From Leucobacter luti (GTDB lineage Bacteria; Actinomycetota; Actinomycetes; Actinomycetales; Microbacteriaceae), in NCBI RefSeq assembly GCF_004217175.1, contig NZ_SHKI01000002.1, positions 62,001 through 126,000 of the forward strand: a stretch of DNA of 64,000 nt, in the 5' to 3' direction. The position numbers and the translations under genes are program-made. Below, piece after piece: positions 26,562-35,661 of this stretch (positions within the stretch are counted from its first letter, which is position 1; every line of letters begins with the position of its first letter). The notes below the pieces were generated by a model. That model ran no database searches. It was not told the origin of the DNA and worked only from the letters and a program-made list of their open reading frames with translations.

Positions 26562-27771
26562 CGGTCACGGTCACCCCTGCCGCTGCCCCCAGGAGGACGG
26601 CGATCCATGCGGGAAGCTTCCACACGGTGAGGAGCAGGAAGCATGCTGCGGCGATGCCGAGGGATGGGATCCCGGTGATCGCGGAAGTGATCACCGGGGT
26701 CCAGAGCGCCGCGGCAAGGATTCCGACGACGGCCGCGTTCGCGCCCGCGAGCGTCGCTCGGATGTTCGGGTTCTGGCGCACACGATCCCAGAACGGCAGA
26801 GCCGCGACCAGCAGGAGAAGGCCGGGCACGAAGACGGCGATCAGCGCGAGCAGCGCTGCGACGGGGGCGAGCGCGCCAGGCACCATGTCAAAGCCGAGGT
26901 AGGCGGCGAAGGTGAAGAGCGGGCCGGGAACGGCTTGGGCTGCCCCGTAGCCGGCGAGGAACTGTTCGGGAGCAATCGAACTGGCAACGGCGGGTTCGGC
27001 CTGCAGCAACGGCAGCACGACATGCCCGCCGCCGAACACGAGCGCCCCGGCGCGGGTGAATGCGTCAGCGATCTGGACCCAGGTGTTCTGGGTGAGCGCG
27101 GCGAGCACCGGTAGGCCCACCAGCAGGCAGCCGAAGACGACCAGCGCCGCGATCCCCGTCTTACGGGAGACGCGCAACGTGAGTGCCTCCGCGCGAGACA
27201 CGGCCGCACCGCGGCACCACAGCACCCCGGCGACGAGACCGGTGAGGATCGCCGCGATCTGCCCGAGGCTGCCGGGGAGCAGGAGCGCCAAGCCTACGGC
27301 GGCAAGACCGATCAGGATGCGCCGCAGATCCGGTGTCAGCGTGCGCGCCATGCCGATCACTGCGTGCGCGACGACCGCGACCGCGACCGCCTTCAACCCC
27401 ACGATCAGGCCCTGCCCGATTATGCCCTCGAGCCTGACGGCGCCGATGGCGAAGAGCACGAGCAGCAGCGCTGAGGGCAGTGTGAACGCTACCCACGCGG
27501 CTACCGCGCCGCGGAAGCCGGCGCGGATCAGGCCGAGCGCGAACCCGACCTGGCTCGACGCCGGGCCCGGGAGGAACTGGCACAGCGCAACCAACTCGGC
27601 GTACTGGCCCTCGCTCACCCACTTGCGGCGGGCGACGAGTTCCTCGCGGAAGTAGCCGAGGTGTGCGATCGGCCCCCCGAACGACGTGACACCGAGCTTC
27701 AGAAACGCGCGGAACACCTCCGCGGCGCTCCCGGACGGCCGCGCGGGTGCTGCGGGCGCGTCATGGGTCAC
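26533..27771 (-). CDS. chrA: Chromate transporter ChrA (two-domain)
   Basis: A 412-aa CHR-family chromate efflux protein made of two homologous halves: each begins with a G-x-x-x-F-G-G-x motif (V-T-S-F-G-G-P-I-A-H near residue 28; A-L-V-F-G-G-G-H-V in the second half) and each contains the Q-F/V-L-P-G-P / Q-A-V-P-G-P-L-F motif. About 10 TM helices. The GTG start overlaps the arsC stop (GTGA), so it is the last gene of the ars operon and would be co-expressed under arsenic control. Substrate specificity is by family only. Confidence 0.9.
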   Translation of the reverse strand: MTHDAPAAPARPSGSAAEVFRAFLKLGVTSFGGPIAHLGYFREELVARRKWVSEGQYAELVALCQFLPGPASSQVGFALGLIRAGFRGAVAAWVAFTLPSALLLVLFAIGAVRLEGIIGQGLIVGLKAVAVAVVAHAVIGMARTLTPDLRRILIGLAAVGLALLLPGSLGQIAAILTGLVAGVLWCRGAAVSRAEALTLRVSRKTGIAALVVFGCLLVGLPVLAALTQNTWVQIADAFTRAGALVFGGGHVVLPLLQAEPAVASSIAPEQFLAGYGAAQAVPGPLFTFAAYLGFDMVPGALAPVAALLALIAVFVPGLLLLVAALPFWDRVRQNPNIRATLAGANAAVVGILAAALWTPVITSAITGIPSLGIAAACFLLLTVWKLPAWIAVLLGAAAGVTVTATGVGLAWA

Positions 27772-28175
27772 GGTTCGAGCAGTTCTGAAATCAGCGTCTC
27801 GACCCGCGTCTTGATCTCGTCGCGGATCGGCCGCACCGCGTCGATGCCCTGGCCGGCGGGGTCGTCGAGTTTCCAGTCCTCGTAGCGTTTGCCGGGAAAG
27901 AACGGGCAGGCGTCGCCGCAGCCCATGGTGATCACCACGTCCGAAGCTTGCACTGCCTCGGTGCTCAGCACCTTGGGCTGCTCGGCGGTGATATCGATGC
28001 CCGCCTCTCGCATGGCCTCGACCGCGATGGAGTTGATCTTGTCGGCGGGCATCGACCCGGCAGAGCGCACCTCGATGCGGCCTGCCGCGAGGTGGCGGAG
28101 AAAGCCGGCGGCCATCTGGGATCGTCCGGCGTTGTGCACGCACACGAACAACACGGAAGGTTTCTGATCGGTCAT
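27768..28175 (-). CDS. arsC: Arsenate reductase ArsC (LMW-PTP type)
   Basis: A 135-aa low-molecular-weight phosphatase-fold arsenate reductase. P-loop C-V-H-N-A-G-R-S-Q near residue 12 (CX5R nucleophile loop), second redox Cys region M-G-C-G-D-A-C-P near residue 85. It converts arsenate to arsenite using thioredoxin or mycothiol; trxB in the same operon suggests thioredoxin. It starts 20 bp after the arsRC fusion gene. Confidence 0.92.
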   Translation of the reverse strand: MTDQKPSVLFVCVHNAGRSQMAAGFLRHLAAGRIEVRSAGSMPADKINSIAVEAMREAGIDITAEQPKVLSTEAVQASDVVITMGCGDACPFFPGKRYEDWKLDDPAGQGIDAVRPIRDEIKTRVETLISELLEP

Positions 28176-28195
28176 ATTCAGTTCGCTGCTTTCAA

Positions 28196-29212
28196 CTAGG
28201 TGAGGGTGGCGAGGAGGGTGCGCACGCGGCGTTCGATGTCGTCGCGGATCGCGTCGATGCCTTCCGGGGAGGCGAGTGCGGGGTCTCCGACGGCCCAGTC
28301 CTCGTAGCGGACGCCGGGAATGATCGGGCAGACGTCGCCGCATCCCATCGTCACGACGACGTCGGCGGCACGCACGGCGTCGTCGGTGAGCGGCTTCGGG
28401 AACGCAGCGACTGCGTCGTGCTCATCCTCGATCTGGGTGAGCAGCGACCGGACGCGCGGGTGCACGTCCGTGGCCGGGGTGGAGCCCGCGGAACGGGCGA
28501 TCACGCGACCGCGCGCGAGCTGGTTCACGATTGCGGCGGCGAGCTGCGACCGCCCCGCGTTCTGCACGCACACGAACAGCACCTGTGGCACCCCGGACGA
28601 CCTGTCGCGGGCGAGATCGGTGAGGCGTTGACGGACGAAGCGCTCGGTCAGCGGGATCAGATGACGGGTGACCTTCGCGGATCGCACGAGGCTCGCATAG
28701 GACTCGCGGACGATCGCGATCACCAGATCCCGGCTCAGCCCGGTCAGTTCGTCCGCGAGTTCTTCGCCTAGGCGCGTCACTCGTCCATCCATGTCGCGCA
28801 GGGTTTCCGCACGAAGCAGAGCATCCTCTGAGTCTTCGGGATCCCCGAGGTTACCTGTGATCGCGGCGGGGGCGAAAGCGTCGAGGAGCGCTGCGACTGC
28901 CTGCTGCTTGCCGGCCGCGATCCGGTACCACACCCAGGTGCCGCGCCGTTCGGACTGCAGCATCCCCGTGTCTTTGAGGACCTTCAGATGGTGGGAGACG
29001 GTCGGCTGGGACACGTCGGAGAGCTCCGCGAGGTCGCACACGCAGGACTCGCCCCGCGGGTCGGCCGCGATCGCCGACAGCATCCGCAGTCGCAGCGGAT
29101 CCGCGAGCGCCTTCAGCGCGCCCGCCACGGTGACGGCCGCATCTGTGCCGATCGCGTGCGTCACCGACGGTGCGCAGGAGTCAGCTGCCGGAAGGGAGGT
29201 TGTGTCGGTCAT
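28196..29212 (-). CDS. ArsR repressor fused to ArsC arsenate reductase
   Basis: A 338-aa fusion. Residues 28-125 form an ArsR winged HTH with the arsenite-binding C-V-C-D-L motif and V-S-Q-P-T-V-S-H-H-L-K-V-L recognition helix. A three-helix segment (about 130-200, as in ArsC-associated helical domains) follows, then residues 210-338 are a second LMW-PTP ArsC with C-V-Q-N-A-G-R-S-Q and M-G-C-G-D-V-C-P. It senses arsenite and reduces arsenate in one chain. The ATG overlaps the acr3 stop (ATGA). It should bind the palindrome at 31286-31319. Confidence 0.92.
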   Translation of the reverse strand: MTDTTSLPAADSCAPSVTHAIGTDAAVTVAGALKALADPLRLRMLSAIAADPRGESCVCDLAELSDVSQPTVSHHLKVLKDTGMLQSERRGTWVWYRIAAGKQQAVAALLDAFAPAAITGNLGDPEDSEDALLRAETLRDMDGRVTRLGEELADELTGLSRDLVIAIVRESYASLVRSAKVTRHLIPLTERFVRQRLTDLARDRSSGVPQVLFVCVQNAGRSQLAAAIVNQLARGRVIARSAGSTPATDVHPRVRSLLTQIEDEHDAVAAFPKPLTDDAVRAADVVVTMGCGDVCPIIPGVRYEDWAVGDPALASPEGIDAIRDDIERRVRTLLATLT

Positions 29213-30306
29213 GAAACCCTCGATTCAAGTGATCGGGTGGTGTAAGGGTCGATATGGAACCAGGCTCGCGCCGCCCACAGGGAGACGTAGACGAGGGCGA
29301 CGAGCACGGGCACCTCGATGAGCGGTCCGACCACACCTGCGAGTGCCTGCCCGGACGTGGCGCCGAAGGTGCCGATAGCGACCGCGATCGCCAGCTCGAA
29401 GTTGTTGCCGGCGGCGGTGAACGCCAGGGTCGTCGACTTGGCGTAGCCCAGGCTGAGCACCTTGCCCAGGAGGAGCCCGGCGAACCACATGAGGGCGAAG
29501 TAGACCAGCAGCGGCACAGCGATGCGGGCTACCGCGAGCGGGTTCGACGTGACCGCTTCTCCTTGCAGTGCGAACAGCAGCACGATCGTGAACAGCAACC
29601 CGTACAGCGCCCACGGCCCGACAGCGGGGAGGAACTTTTCCTCGTACCAGGCCCGGCCGCGGCGCCGCTCGCCGATCCAGCGGGACGCGAAACCCGCGAG
29701 GAGGGGGATGCCAAGAAACACCAGCACGTTCACCGCGATCTGCCACACCGAGATATCGAGGCCTTGGGTGTCGAGGCCAAGCCAAGCCGGGAGCGCGGTG
29801 AGGTAGAACCATCCGAGCACGGAGAACATTACGACCTGGAAGACGGAGTTGATCGCGACGAGCACTGCGGTGGCCTCACGGTCTCCGCAGGCGAGATCGT
29901 TCCAGATCACCACCATCGCGATGCACCGCGCCAGCCCCACAATGATCAAGCCGGTCCGGTACTCGGGAAGATCCGGCAGGAAGACCCAGGCGAGCGCAAA
30001 CATCACCGCGGGCCCGACGACCCAGTTCAGCACCAGGGAGGAGACGAGGAGCTTCGTATCGCCGGTGACGGCGGCGACCCTGTCGTAGCGCACCTTGGCA
30101 AGCACCGGGTACATCATCACCAGCAACCCGATCCCGATCGGCACGGAGATGCCAGCGACCTCCAGCCGAGCCAGCAGACCCGACAACGCAGGTATGAAAC
30201 GGCCCAGCGCCAGCCCCGAGATCATCGCGAGCCCGATCCACAACGGCAGCCACTTGTCGAGCGTGGATAGCCGCTTCGGAGCGACGCGCGGCGTCACGGC
30301 GGTCAT
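29209..30306 (-). CDS. acr3: Arsenite efflux permease Acr3
   Basis: A 365-aa BART-superfamily carrier with 10 TM helices. The conserved A-R-C-I-A-M-V motif with the essential Cys lies in helix 4 (near residue 128), [12 protein letters not shown] in helix 9, and [10 protein letters not shown] in helix 10. It extrudes arsenite, the product of both ArsC domains encoded downstream. ATGA overlaps on both sides make it part of a tightly coupled operon. Confidence 0.93.
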   Translation of the reverse strand: MTAVTPRVAPKRLSTLDKWLPLWIGLAMISGLALGRFIPALSGLLARLEVAGISVPIGIGLLVMMYPVLAKVRYDRVAAVTGDTKLLVSSLVLNWVVGPAVMFALAWVFLPDLPEYRTGLIIVGLARCIAMVVIWNDLACGDREATAVLVAINSVFQVVMFSVLGWFYLTALPAWLGLDTQGLDISVWQIAVNVLVFLGIPLLAGFASRWIGERRRGRAWYEEKFLPAVGPWALYGLLFTIVLLFALQGEAVTSNPLAVARIAVPLLVYFALMWFAGLLLGKVLSLGYAKSTTLAFTAAGNNFELAIAVAIGTFGATSGQALAGVVGPLIEVPVLVALVYVSLWAARAWFHIDPYTTRSLESRVS

Positions 30307-31289
30307 GCGGACACCTTGAGGGTCGGATCTGCGACCGCGATTACCGGCGCGACCGGGGCAAGGTTCGAGAGGTAGTGCTGCGCGTCCTGGGCCGCGGCGC
30401 AACCTGTGCCTGCAGCGGTGATCGCTTGCCGATAGGTGTGATCGACCAGGTCTCCAGCGGCAAATACGCCCGGAAGATTCGTTCGAGTTGAGGGATGAGC
30501 AACGGTCACATACCCATCCCTGTCAGTCGTGACCTGTCCGACCACGAGCTCCGACCGCGGGTCATGACCGATCGCCTCGAACACTCCCGCCACGTCCAAG
30601 ACCCGCTCCGCACCCGTCGTCGTGTTGCGCAGACGTAGCCCGGTCACCTGATCGTCGCCGAGAATCTCGGCGACTTCGCTATTCCATGCGACCTCGATCT
30701 TGGGGTGGTCGAGCACCCGCTGCGCCATGATCTTCGAGGCCCGGAACTCATCTCGCCGGTGCACGATCGTCACTTTCGACACGAACCTCGTCAAGAACAA
30801 CGCCTCCTCCATCGCGGAGTCTCCACCGCCGACCACCGCGATCTCGCGGTCCCGGAAGAAGAACCCATCGCATGTCGCACACCACGACACCCCATGACCA
30901 GACAAGCGATCCTCCTCAGGGAGGCCGAGCTTCCGATACGCCGACCCCATCGCCAGGACCACCGCCCTGGCCCGATAGGTGCTGCCGCCACCGGTCACGA
31001 TGGTCTTCCACTCGCTCGCGAGATCCAACCAGGTCGCGTCGTCGTACACGATCTGTGCTCCGAATCGTTCGGCTTGCACGCGCATCGACTCCATCAGCTC
31101 CGGGCCCTGCACACCGGCGAGAAAGCCCGGAAAGTTCTCAACCTCAGTCGTCGTCATCAGCGCACCTCCCGCCGACACCGACCCCGCAACCACCATCGGG
31201 GCGAGCCCCGCACGAGCGGCGTACAGCGCCGCAGTGTATCCGGCAGGACCCGAACCGACAATGACCAGCTCTAGCTCTTGAATCGACAT
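30303..31289 (-). CDS. trxB: Thioredoxin reductase
   Basis: A 328-aa NADPH- and FAD-dependent reductase: FAD site [10 protein letters not shown] (residues 12-21), redox C-A-T-C (near 137), NADPH site [11 protein letters not shown]-terminal FAD motif F-A-A-G-D-L-V-D. It reduces thioredoxin, the electron donor for ArsC. It is the first gene of the ars operon; its ATG lies inside the palindromic operator, so the mRNA is probably leaderless. Active-site context W-C-A-T-C-D matches bacterial TrxB. Confidence 0.93.
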   Translation of the reverse strand: MSIQELELVIVGSGPAGYTAALYAARAGLAPMVVAGSVSAGGALMTTTEVENFPGFLAGVQGPELMESMRVQAERFGAQIVYDDATWLDLASEWKTIVTGGGSTYRARAVVLAMGSAYRKLGLPEEDRLSGHGVSWCATCDGFFFRDREIAVVGGGDSAMEEALFLTRFVSKVTIVHRRDEFRASKIMAQRVLDHPKIEVAWNSEVAEILGDDQVTGLRLRNTTTGAERVLDVAGVFEAIGHDPRSELVVGQVTTDRDGYVTVAHPSTRTNLPGVFAAGDLVDHTYRQAITAAGTGCAAAQDAQHYLSNLAPVAPVIAVADPTLKVSA

Positions 31290-31319
31290 GTTTCTATATT
31301 GATGAATATCGAAACATGT
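31286..31319. promoter_or_regulatory. ArsR-type palindromic operator covering the trxB start
   Basis: A 34-bp near-perfect palindrome (only the two symmetric pairs next to the TATATT/AATATC arms mismatch), containing the ATATT-N4-AATAT core typical of ArsR boxes. The trxB start codon (31289-31287) lies within it. A -35 TTGCGA and a -10 AATATA-like box on the minus strand flank the core, so bound ArsR would cover the promoter and start. Confidence 0.7.
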
Positions 31320-31393
31320 CGCAAGTCATGATGACGCAGTTCGCCAAGAGTTCATCTCTCGACTATCTATTTTCCCTCTCGCCCGTCAACGAG

Positions 31394-31422
31394 GGGCTAT
31401 CTCCCCACAGGGGACGGAGCCC
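31394..31422 (+). other. Candidate oriT hairpin before relaxase gene
   Basis: GGGCT-N4-CCCC-ACA-GGGG-N4-AGCCC: two nested stems with a symmetric internal loop, ending 13 bp before the relaxase start. MobF relaxases commonly nick next to a hairpin beside their own gene. It could alternatively be a transcription attenuator. Confidence 0.35.
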
Positions 31423-31435
31423 TACCTGACAAGTG

Positions 31436-34400
31436 ATGACGGTATCGATGCGGGTGATGAGTGCCGGGGATGGCTACAAGTACCTCCTGCGCTCCGTCGT
31501 CACCGGCGATGGCGATCGATCCCTGTCCACCCCGCTCACGCGGTACTATGTCGAAGTCGGCAACCCGCCCGGCAGTTGGCTCGGCGCCGGTGTCGCGCAT
31601 CTCGTCAATGGCCAGATCGCGACCGGGGATGAGGTGTCGGATGAGCAACTGCAGTTGCTCATCGGCATGGGCCGCGATCCGGTGACGGGTGATCCGCTCG
31701 GGCACGCCTACCCGGTCTACTCGACCCCATCCGAGCGTATTGAAGCCAGAGTTGAAGCCCTCGACCCCGAGCTCGGCCCGGCCTCCCGTGCGGAGGCCGT
31801 CGCGCTGATCGAGGACGACGAACGACGCCGGGGCACGCGGAAGGCCGTCGCGGGGTACGACTATACGTTCTCGTTACCGAAGTCGGCGTCGGTGCTCTGG
31901 GCGGTCGCCGACGCGGGCACACAGGCCATGATCGCTGACGCGCATCATGCGGCGATCACGGAGGTGATCGAGTTCATGGAACGCGAGGTCGCCGCCACCC
32001 GCATCGGATCGACCGGCGCCGACGGCGGCGCGGTCGCCCAGGTCGATACTTTCGGGATCGCGGCGACCGCCTACGACCACTACGACTCCCGAGCCTCCGA
32101 CCCGCACCTGCACACGCACGTCGTCGTCTCGAACAAAGTGAAGACCGTGCTCGACGGGCGGTGGCGGTCGCTCGACGGCCGCCCCATGCACGCCGCAACC
32201 GTCGCGCTCTCCGAATTGCACGAGGCGATCATCGCCGACCACCTCACCCGCCTCCTCGGCGTCGAATGGGAAGCACGGGAGCGCGGCCGGGACCGGAACC
32301 CGGCCTGGGCGATCACCACGGTGCCCGAAGAACTGGTGCTCGAGTTCTCCACTCGCGCCCATCAGATCGACGCTGCGAAGGATCGCCTCATCGCCGACTA
32401 CGTGCAGTGGCACGGCCGTCAGCCGTCGGCGGCGACGGTCATCAAGCTCCGCGCGCAAGCGACCCTCGAAACCCGACCCGAGAAAACGGTTCGTTCCCTT
32501 GCGGACCTCACGGCTGAATGGCGTAGGCGTGCTTCGAGGAAGCTGGGGCGTGACGCCGGCGCGTGGGCGCGTGACGCGATCCCTGCCGGTGAGGTGCGGG
32601 TGCTGCGGGCGGATGATGTGCCGCTCGACCTGATCGAAGCGATCGCGCACTCCGTGGTCGAGGCCGTGGTCGCGAAACGGTCGACGTGGCACAGGTGGAA
32701 CCTGACCGCGGAGGCGGCGCGGCAGACGATGGAGTATCGGTTCGCGACGACCCGGGATCGGGAGGCCGTGACCGGCCTGGTGGTCGATGCTGCCGAGCGT
32801 GCCTCGCTTCGCCTCACGCCGCCGGAGCTGGCCTCGACGCCAGCCAGGTTCCAGCGGGCTGACGGGACGAGCGCGTTCCGGCCCCGCCACTCAGCCCTGT
32901 TCTCCTCGACCGAGCTGCTGGAAGCCGAAGCCCGGCTCTTAGAGCGCTCCCGCACGATGACCGGCCCAACCGTGCCGCTCTCGGTGATCGAACGAGTGAC
33001 GGGTGCACCGGATCGAGAAGGGCGGATGCTAGGCCCCGACCAAGCCTCCGCCCTCACCAAGATCGCAGTCTCGGGTAGGATGCTCGATCTACTGGTCGGC
33101 CCCGCCGGGACCGGGAAGACCACCGCGATGAACGCCCTACGCCACGCCTGGGAACAGCAGCACGGGAAGAGCTCGGTGGTGGGGCTCGCACCGTCCGTGG
33201 TCGCTGCGGAAGTCCTCGCCGACGACCTCGGTATCCAGACAGAGAACACCGCGAGATGGTGGACGCTACACCAGATAGGGCGTGCCGAGTTCCGTGCGGG
33301 GCAGTTGGTCATCATTGATGAAGCGAGCCTCGCCGGTACTCTCTCGCTTGACCGTATCACGCGCCTCGCCGCCGACGCGGGTGCGAAGGTGTTGCTGGTC
33401 GGCGACTACTCCCAGTTGCAGGCCGTGGAAGCCGCCGGAGCGTTCGGCCTCCTCGCCGCCGATCGCGACGATACCCCGGAGCTCTTCACGATCCACCGCT
33501 TCACGCACGAGTGGGAGAAGCGAGCGTCACTCGGGCTCCGCCTCGGCCACACCGACGTGATCGACACCTACCAGGATGCCGGCCGCATCACCAGCGGCGA
33601 AACCGAGGACATGACCGCACGAGCGTATGAGGCGTGGCGAGCCGACCGGGAGACCGGTGTTGCGTCGATCCTCGTCACCGACGCCTCAGAATCCATGACC
33701 GCCCTGAACCTCCGCGCCCGCACCGAGCTCATCCTCGCCGGCATCGTCAAGCCCATCCGCGGCGAAGTCACTCTCGACGGCGGGGCGACCGCCGCAGTCG
33801 GCGATGTCGTCATCACTCGGAAGAACCGGCGGGATCTTCGCTCAGGCTCGGCATGGGTGCAGAACGGGAACCGGTGGATCATCACGAAGGTTCGGTCCGA
33901 CGGCTCCTTGACGATCCGGCCCGCCAACCGGGATCGCGGCGGGTCGATCGTGCTGCCCGCCGACTACGTCGCCGAAAACCTCGACCTCGGCTACGCCGTA
34001 ACCGCTTACCGCGCCCAAGGCGTCACCGTCGATACGGCACATGTGCTGGTCGATCCCTCGATGACCAGGGAGAACCTGTACGTCGCGTTCACCCGCGGCC
34101 GCGACGGGAACCACGCCTACGTCGCCGTCGACGCACCCGACGACGCGCACCAGCACCCGCACGAAGTCGAAGACCCAGAAGAAGCAGCACGGCGCGTCCT
34201 GTTCGGTGTGCTGAACCACTCTGGGGCGGAGTTGTCGGTGCACGAGACGATCGAGCAGGAGCAAGAACGGTGGGGGTCGATCCGGCAACTCGCCGCCGAG
34301 TACGAGACCATCGCCACCGAAGCCCAACACGACCGCTGGGCCACCCTCATCCGGGCATCCGGCCTCACCACCACCCAGGCGGATGCCGTGCTCGACTCCG

Positions 34401-34996
34401 ACGCCTTCGGCGCCCTCGCCGCGGAGCTCCGCCGCGCCGAAGCGAACCACCACGACGTTGACCGGCTCTTCCCACGCCTGGCCAAAGCCCGCGGCTTCGA
34501 TGACGCCGACGACATCGCCTCCGTACTGCACTGGCGAATCGCGACCGCCACCGAGCACCCCGCCAGCGGCGGGCATGCGGCGCAGGCGCCCCGGTTGATC
34601 GCGGGCCTGATCCCGGTCGCCGGCGGGATCACCGAACTGGACATGCGGCAGGCGCTCGCGGAACGACACCAACTCATCGAACAACGCGCCACCGCCCTCG
34701 CCGAACAAGCAGCCGCTGAAGGCGCGCCGTGGGTGCGAACGCTTGGGGCGCGGCCCGGTGATCCGCGGAAGCAGGAAGCCTGGGCGCGGTATGCGCGCAC
34801 GGTCGCCGCGTACCGCGACCGCTACGACATCGCCAGTGGCGACGCCCTCGGCCCGGAGGCGGATGGGATCGCGCAGAAGATCGACCAAGCCCGCGCCGCA
34901 CAAGCGATCCAACGCGCACGAGCCCTCACAACCCAGCGGGCACGACCGAAGGCCGCCGCGAACGCACTCACCCGCCGGGGCGGACGGTCGTTGTAA
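31436..34996 (+). CDS. MobF-family relaxase-helicase (TrwC/TraA-like)
   Basis: A 1186-aa protein that nicks oriT and unwinds ICE DNA for transfer. The N-terminal TrwC relaxase domain (1-320) has a candidate catalytic Tyr in D-G-Y-K-Y-L (near residue 14) and the metal-binding histidine triad D-P-H-L-H-T-H (near 221). A RecD/TraI-like helicase domain (about 525-920) has Walker A G-P-A-G-T-G-K-T-T (near 554), Walker B V-I-I-D-E-A-S (near 624) and T-A-Y-R-A-Q-G-V-T (near 856). The tail is helical. GTG at 31433 is an equally possible start. Its location at the opposite side of the cargo from the transfer operon is notable. Confidence 0.93.
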   Translation: MTVSMRVMSAGDGYKYLLRSVVTGDGDRSLSTPLTRYYVEVGNPPGSWLGAGVAHLVNGQIATGDEVSDEQLQLLIGMGRDPVTGDPLGHAYPVYSTPSERIEARVEALDPELGPASRAEAVALIEDDERRRGTRKAVAGYDYTFSLPKSASVLWAVADAGTQAMIADAHHAAITEVIEFMEREVAATRIGSTGADGGAVAQVDTFGIAATAYDHYDSRASDPHLHTHVVVSNKVKTVLDGRWRSLDGRPMHAATVALSELHEAIIADHLTRLLGVEWEARERGRDRNPAWAITTVPEELVLEFSTRAHQIDAAKDRLIADYVQWHGRQPSAATVIKLRAQATLETRPEKTVRSLADLTAEWRRRASRKLGRDAGAWARDAIPAGEVRVLRADDVPLDLIEAIAHSVVEAVVAKRSTWHRWNLTAEAARQTMEYRFATTRDREAVTGLVVDAAERASLRLTPPELASTPARFQRADGTSAFRPRHSALFSSTELLEAEARLLERSRTMTGPTVPLSVIERVTGAPDREGRMLGPDQASALTKIAVSGRMLDLLVGPAGTGKTTAMNALRHAWEQQHGKSSVVGLAPSVVAAEVLADDLGIQTENTARWWTLHQIGRAEFRAGQLVIIDEASLAGTLSLDRITRLAADAGAKVLLVGDYSQLQAVEAAGAFGLLAADRDDTPELFTIHRFTHEWEKRASLGLRLGHTDVIDTYQDAGRITSGETEDMTARAYEAWRADRETGVASILVTDASESMTALNLRARTELILAGIVKPIRGEVTLDGGATAAVGDVVITRKNRRDLRSGSAWVQNGNRWIITKVRSDGSLTIRPANRDRGGSIVLPADYVAENLDLGYAVTAYRAQGVTVDTAHVLVDPSMTRENLYVAFTRGRDGNHAYVAVDAPDDAHQHPHEVEDPEEAARRVLFGVLNHSGAELSVHETIEQEQERWGSIRQLAAEYETIATEAQHDRWATLIRASGLTTTQADAVLDSDAFGALAAELRRAEANHHDVDRLFPRLAKARGFDDADDIASVLHWRIATATEHPASGGHAAQAPRLIAGLIPVAGGITELDMRQALAERHQLIEQRATALAEQAAAEGAPWVRTLGARPGDPRKQEAWARYARTVAAYRDRYDIASGDALGPEADGIAQKIDQARAAQAIQRARALTTQRARPKAAANALTRRGGRSL

Positions 34997-35099
34997 GCGA
35001 CCCGAGGGTTCCGCTTCTCAAAGGCTCGACGTACAGTGGAAGGGCAGCGGCAGAAACCTGCATGACACATTTCGCCTCCGGGCCGGACCTTCGGGCCAC

Positions 35100-35137
35100 C
35101 TCAATAGCGCCGCTACCTACAGCAGTGCGCTATTGAG
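35100..35137 (+). promoter_or_regulatory. Inverted repeat overlapping ribosome site of small membrane gene
   Basis: Perfect 11-bp arms CTCAATAGCGC (35100-35110) and GCGCTATTGAG (35127-35137) with a 16-nt loop. The 3' arm runs into the GAGAGG ribosome site of the gene at 35148, so a hairpin would mask it; alternatively a repressor dyad. Confidence 0.5.
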
Positions 35138-35147
35138 AGGAATCATC

Positions 35148-35498
35148 ATGTTGGGTTTCATCGTCTCGGGAGTCGCGAGCGTGGTCGCCACGCTGAACCG
35201 CTACGTTCCCAGCCTCCGGCTCATTCAGCGGATCATCCACCGTCGCGACAGCCACAAGTGGGGCGTCCCCGCGATGCTGATCGCGGTGCCCTACTTCCTC
35301 GTCGCGAACCTCTTCAAAGGCATTCTCGAGGACGGAGGGCATGCCTTGTTCAGCGTCCCGTTCCTGTGGTGCCTCGTCATGGGGATCGCGTTCCTCGCGC
35401 TCGGACCGATCAGCCTGCTGCTCCTCGCAAGATGTCATGCCCAGGAAGCGTGGGCGCGATGGAAAGGTCGTCGACGCGTCGATATGCGTCGTCGTTGA
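35148..35498 (+). CDS. Small membrane protein of unknown function
   Basis: A 116-aa protein with TM segments at about residues 40-58 and 68-98 and a basic C-terminus (R-W-K-G-R-R-R-V-D-M-R-R-R). ATG at 35148 with GAGAGG upstream, behind the 11-bp inverted repeat. It lies between relaxase and defence-like cassette and belongs to no family I recognise. It may be an entry-exclusion or transfer accessory protein, but nothing in the sequence proves it. Confidence 0.55.
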   Translation: MLGFIVSGVASVVATLNRYVPSLRLIQRIIHRRDSHKWGVPAMLIAVPYFLVANLFKGILEDGGHALFSVPFLWCLVMGIAFLALGPISLLLLARCHAQEAWARWKGRRRVDMRRR

Positions 35499-35594
35499 GA
35501 CGACGTAGCCCTACTGAGCAGGGCGCTGCCGCACCCTCTTGCTTCGTCAGCGTGTGGGGCGGGTGATAGCTAGCATCCCGGGAGAAGGCTGTAA

Positions 35595-35622
35595 TTGATC
35601 GCGGTGGAGTCAAACGTATTGT
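35595..35622 (+). promoter_or_regulatory. Possible promoter of the methyltransferase cassette
   Basis: -35 TTGATC (35595-35600), 16-bp spacer, -10 TATTGT (35617-35622), in front of the C5-methyltransferase gene. A plausible sigma-A type promoter judged only by eye. Confidence 0.35.
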
Positions 35623-35661
35623 GACCAGGAGTTTTCCTAGACGCCCCTGGGGGCCAGTAGA

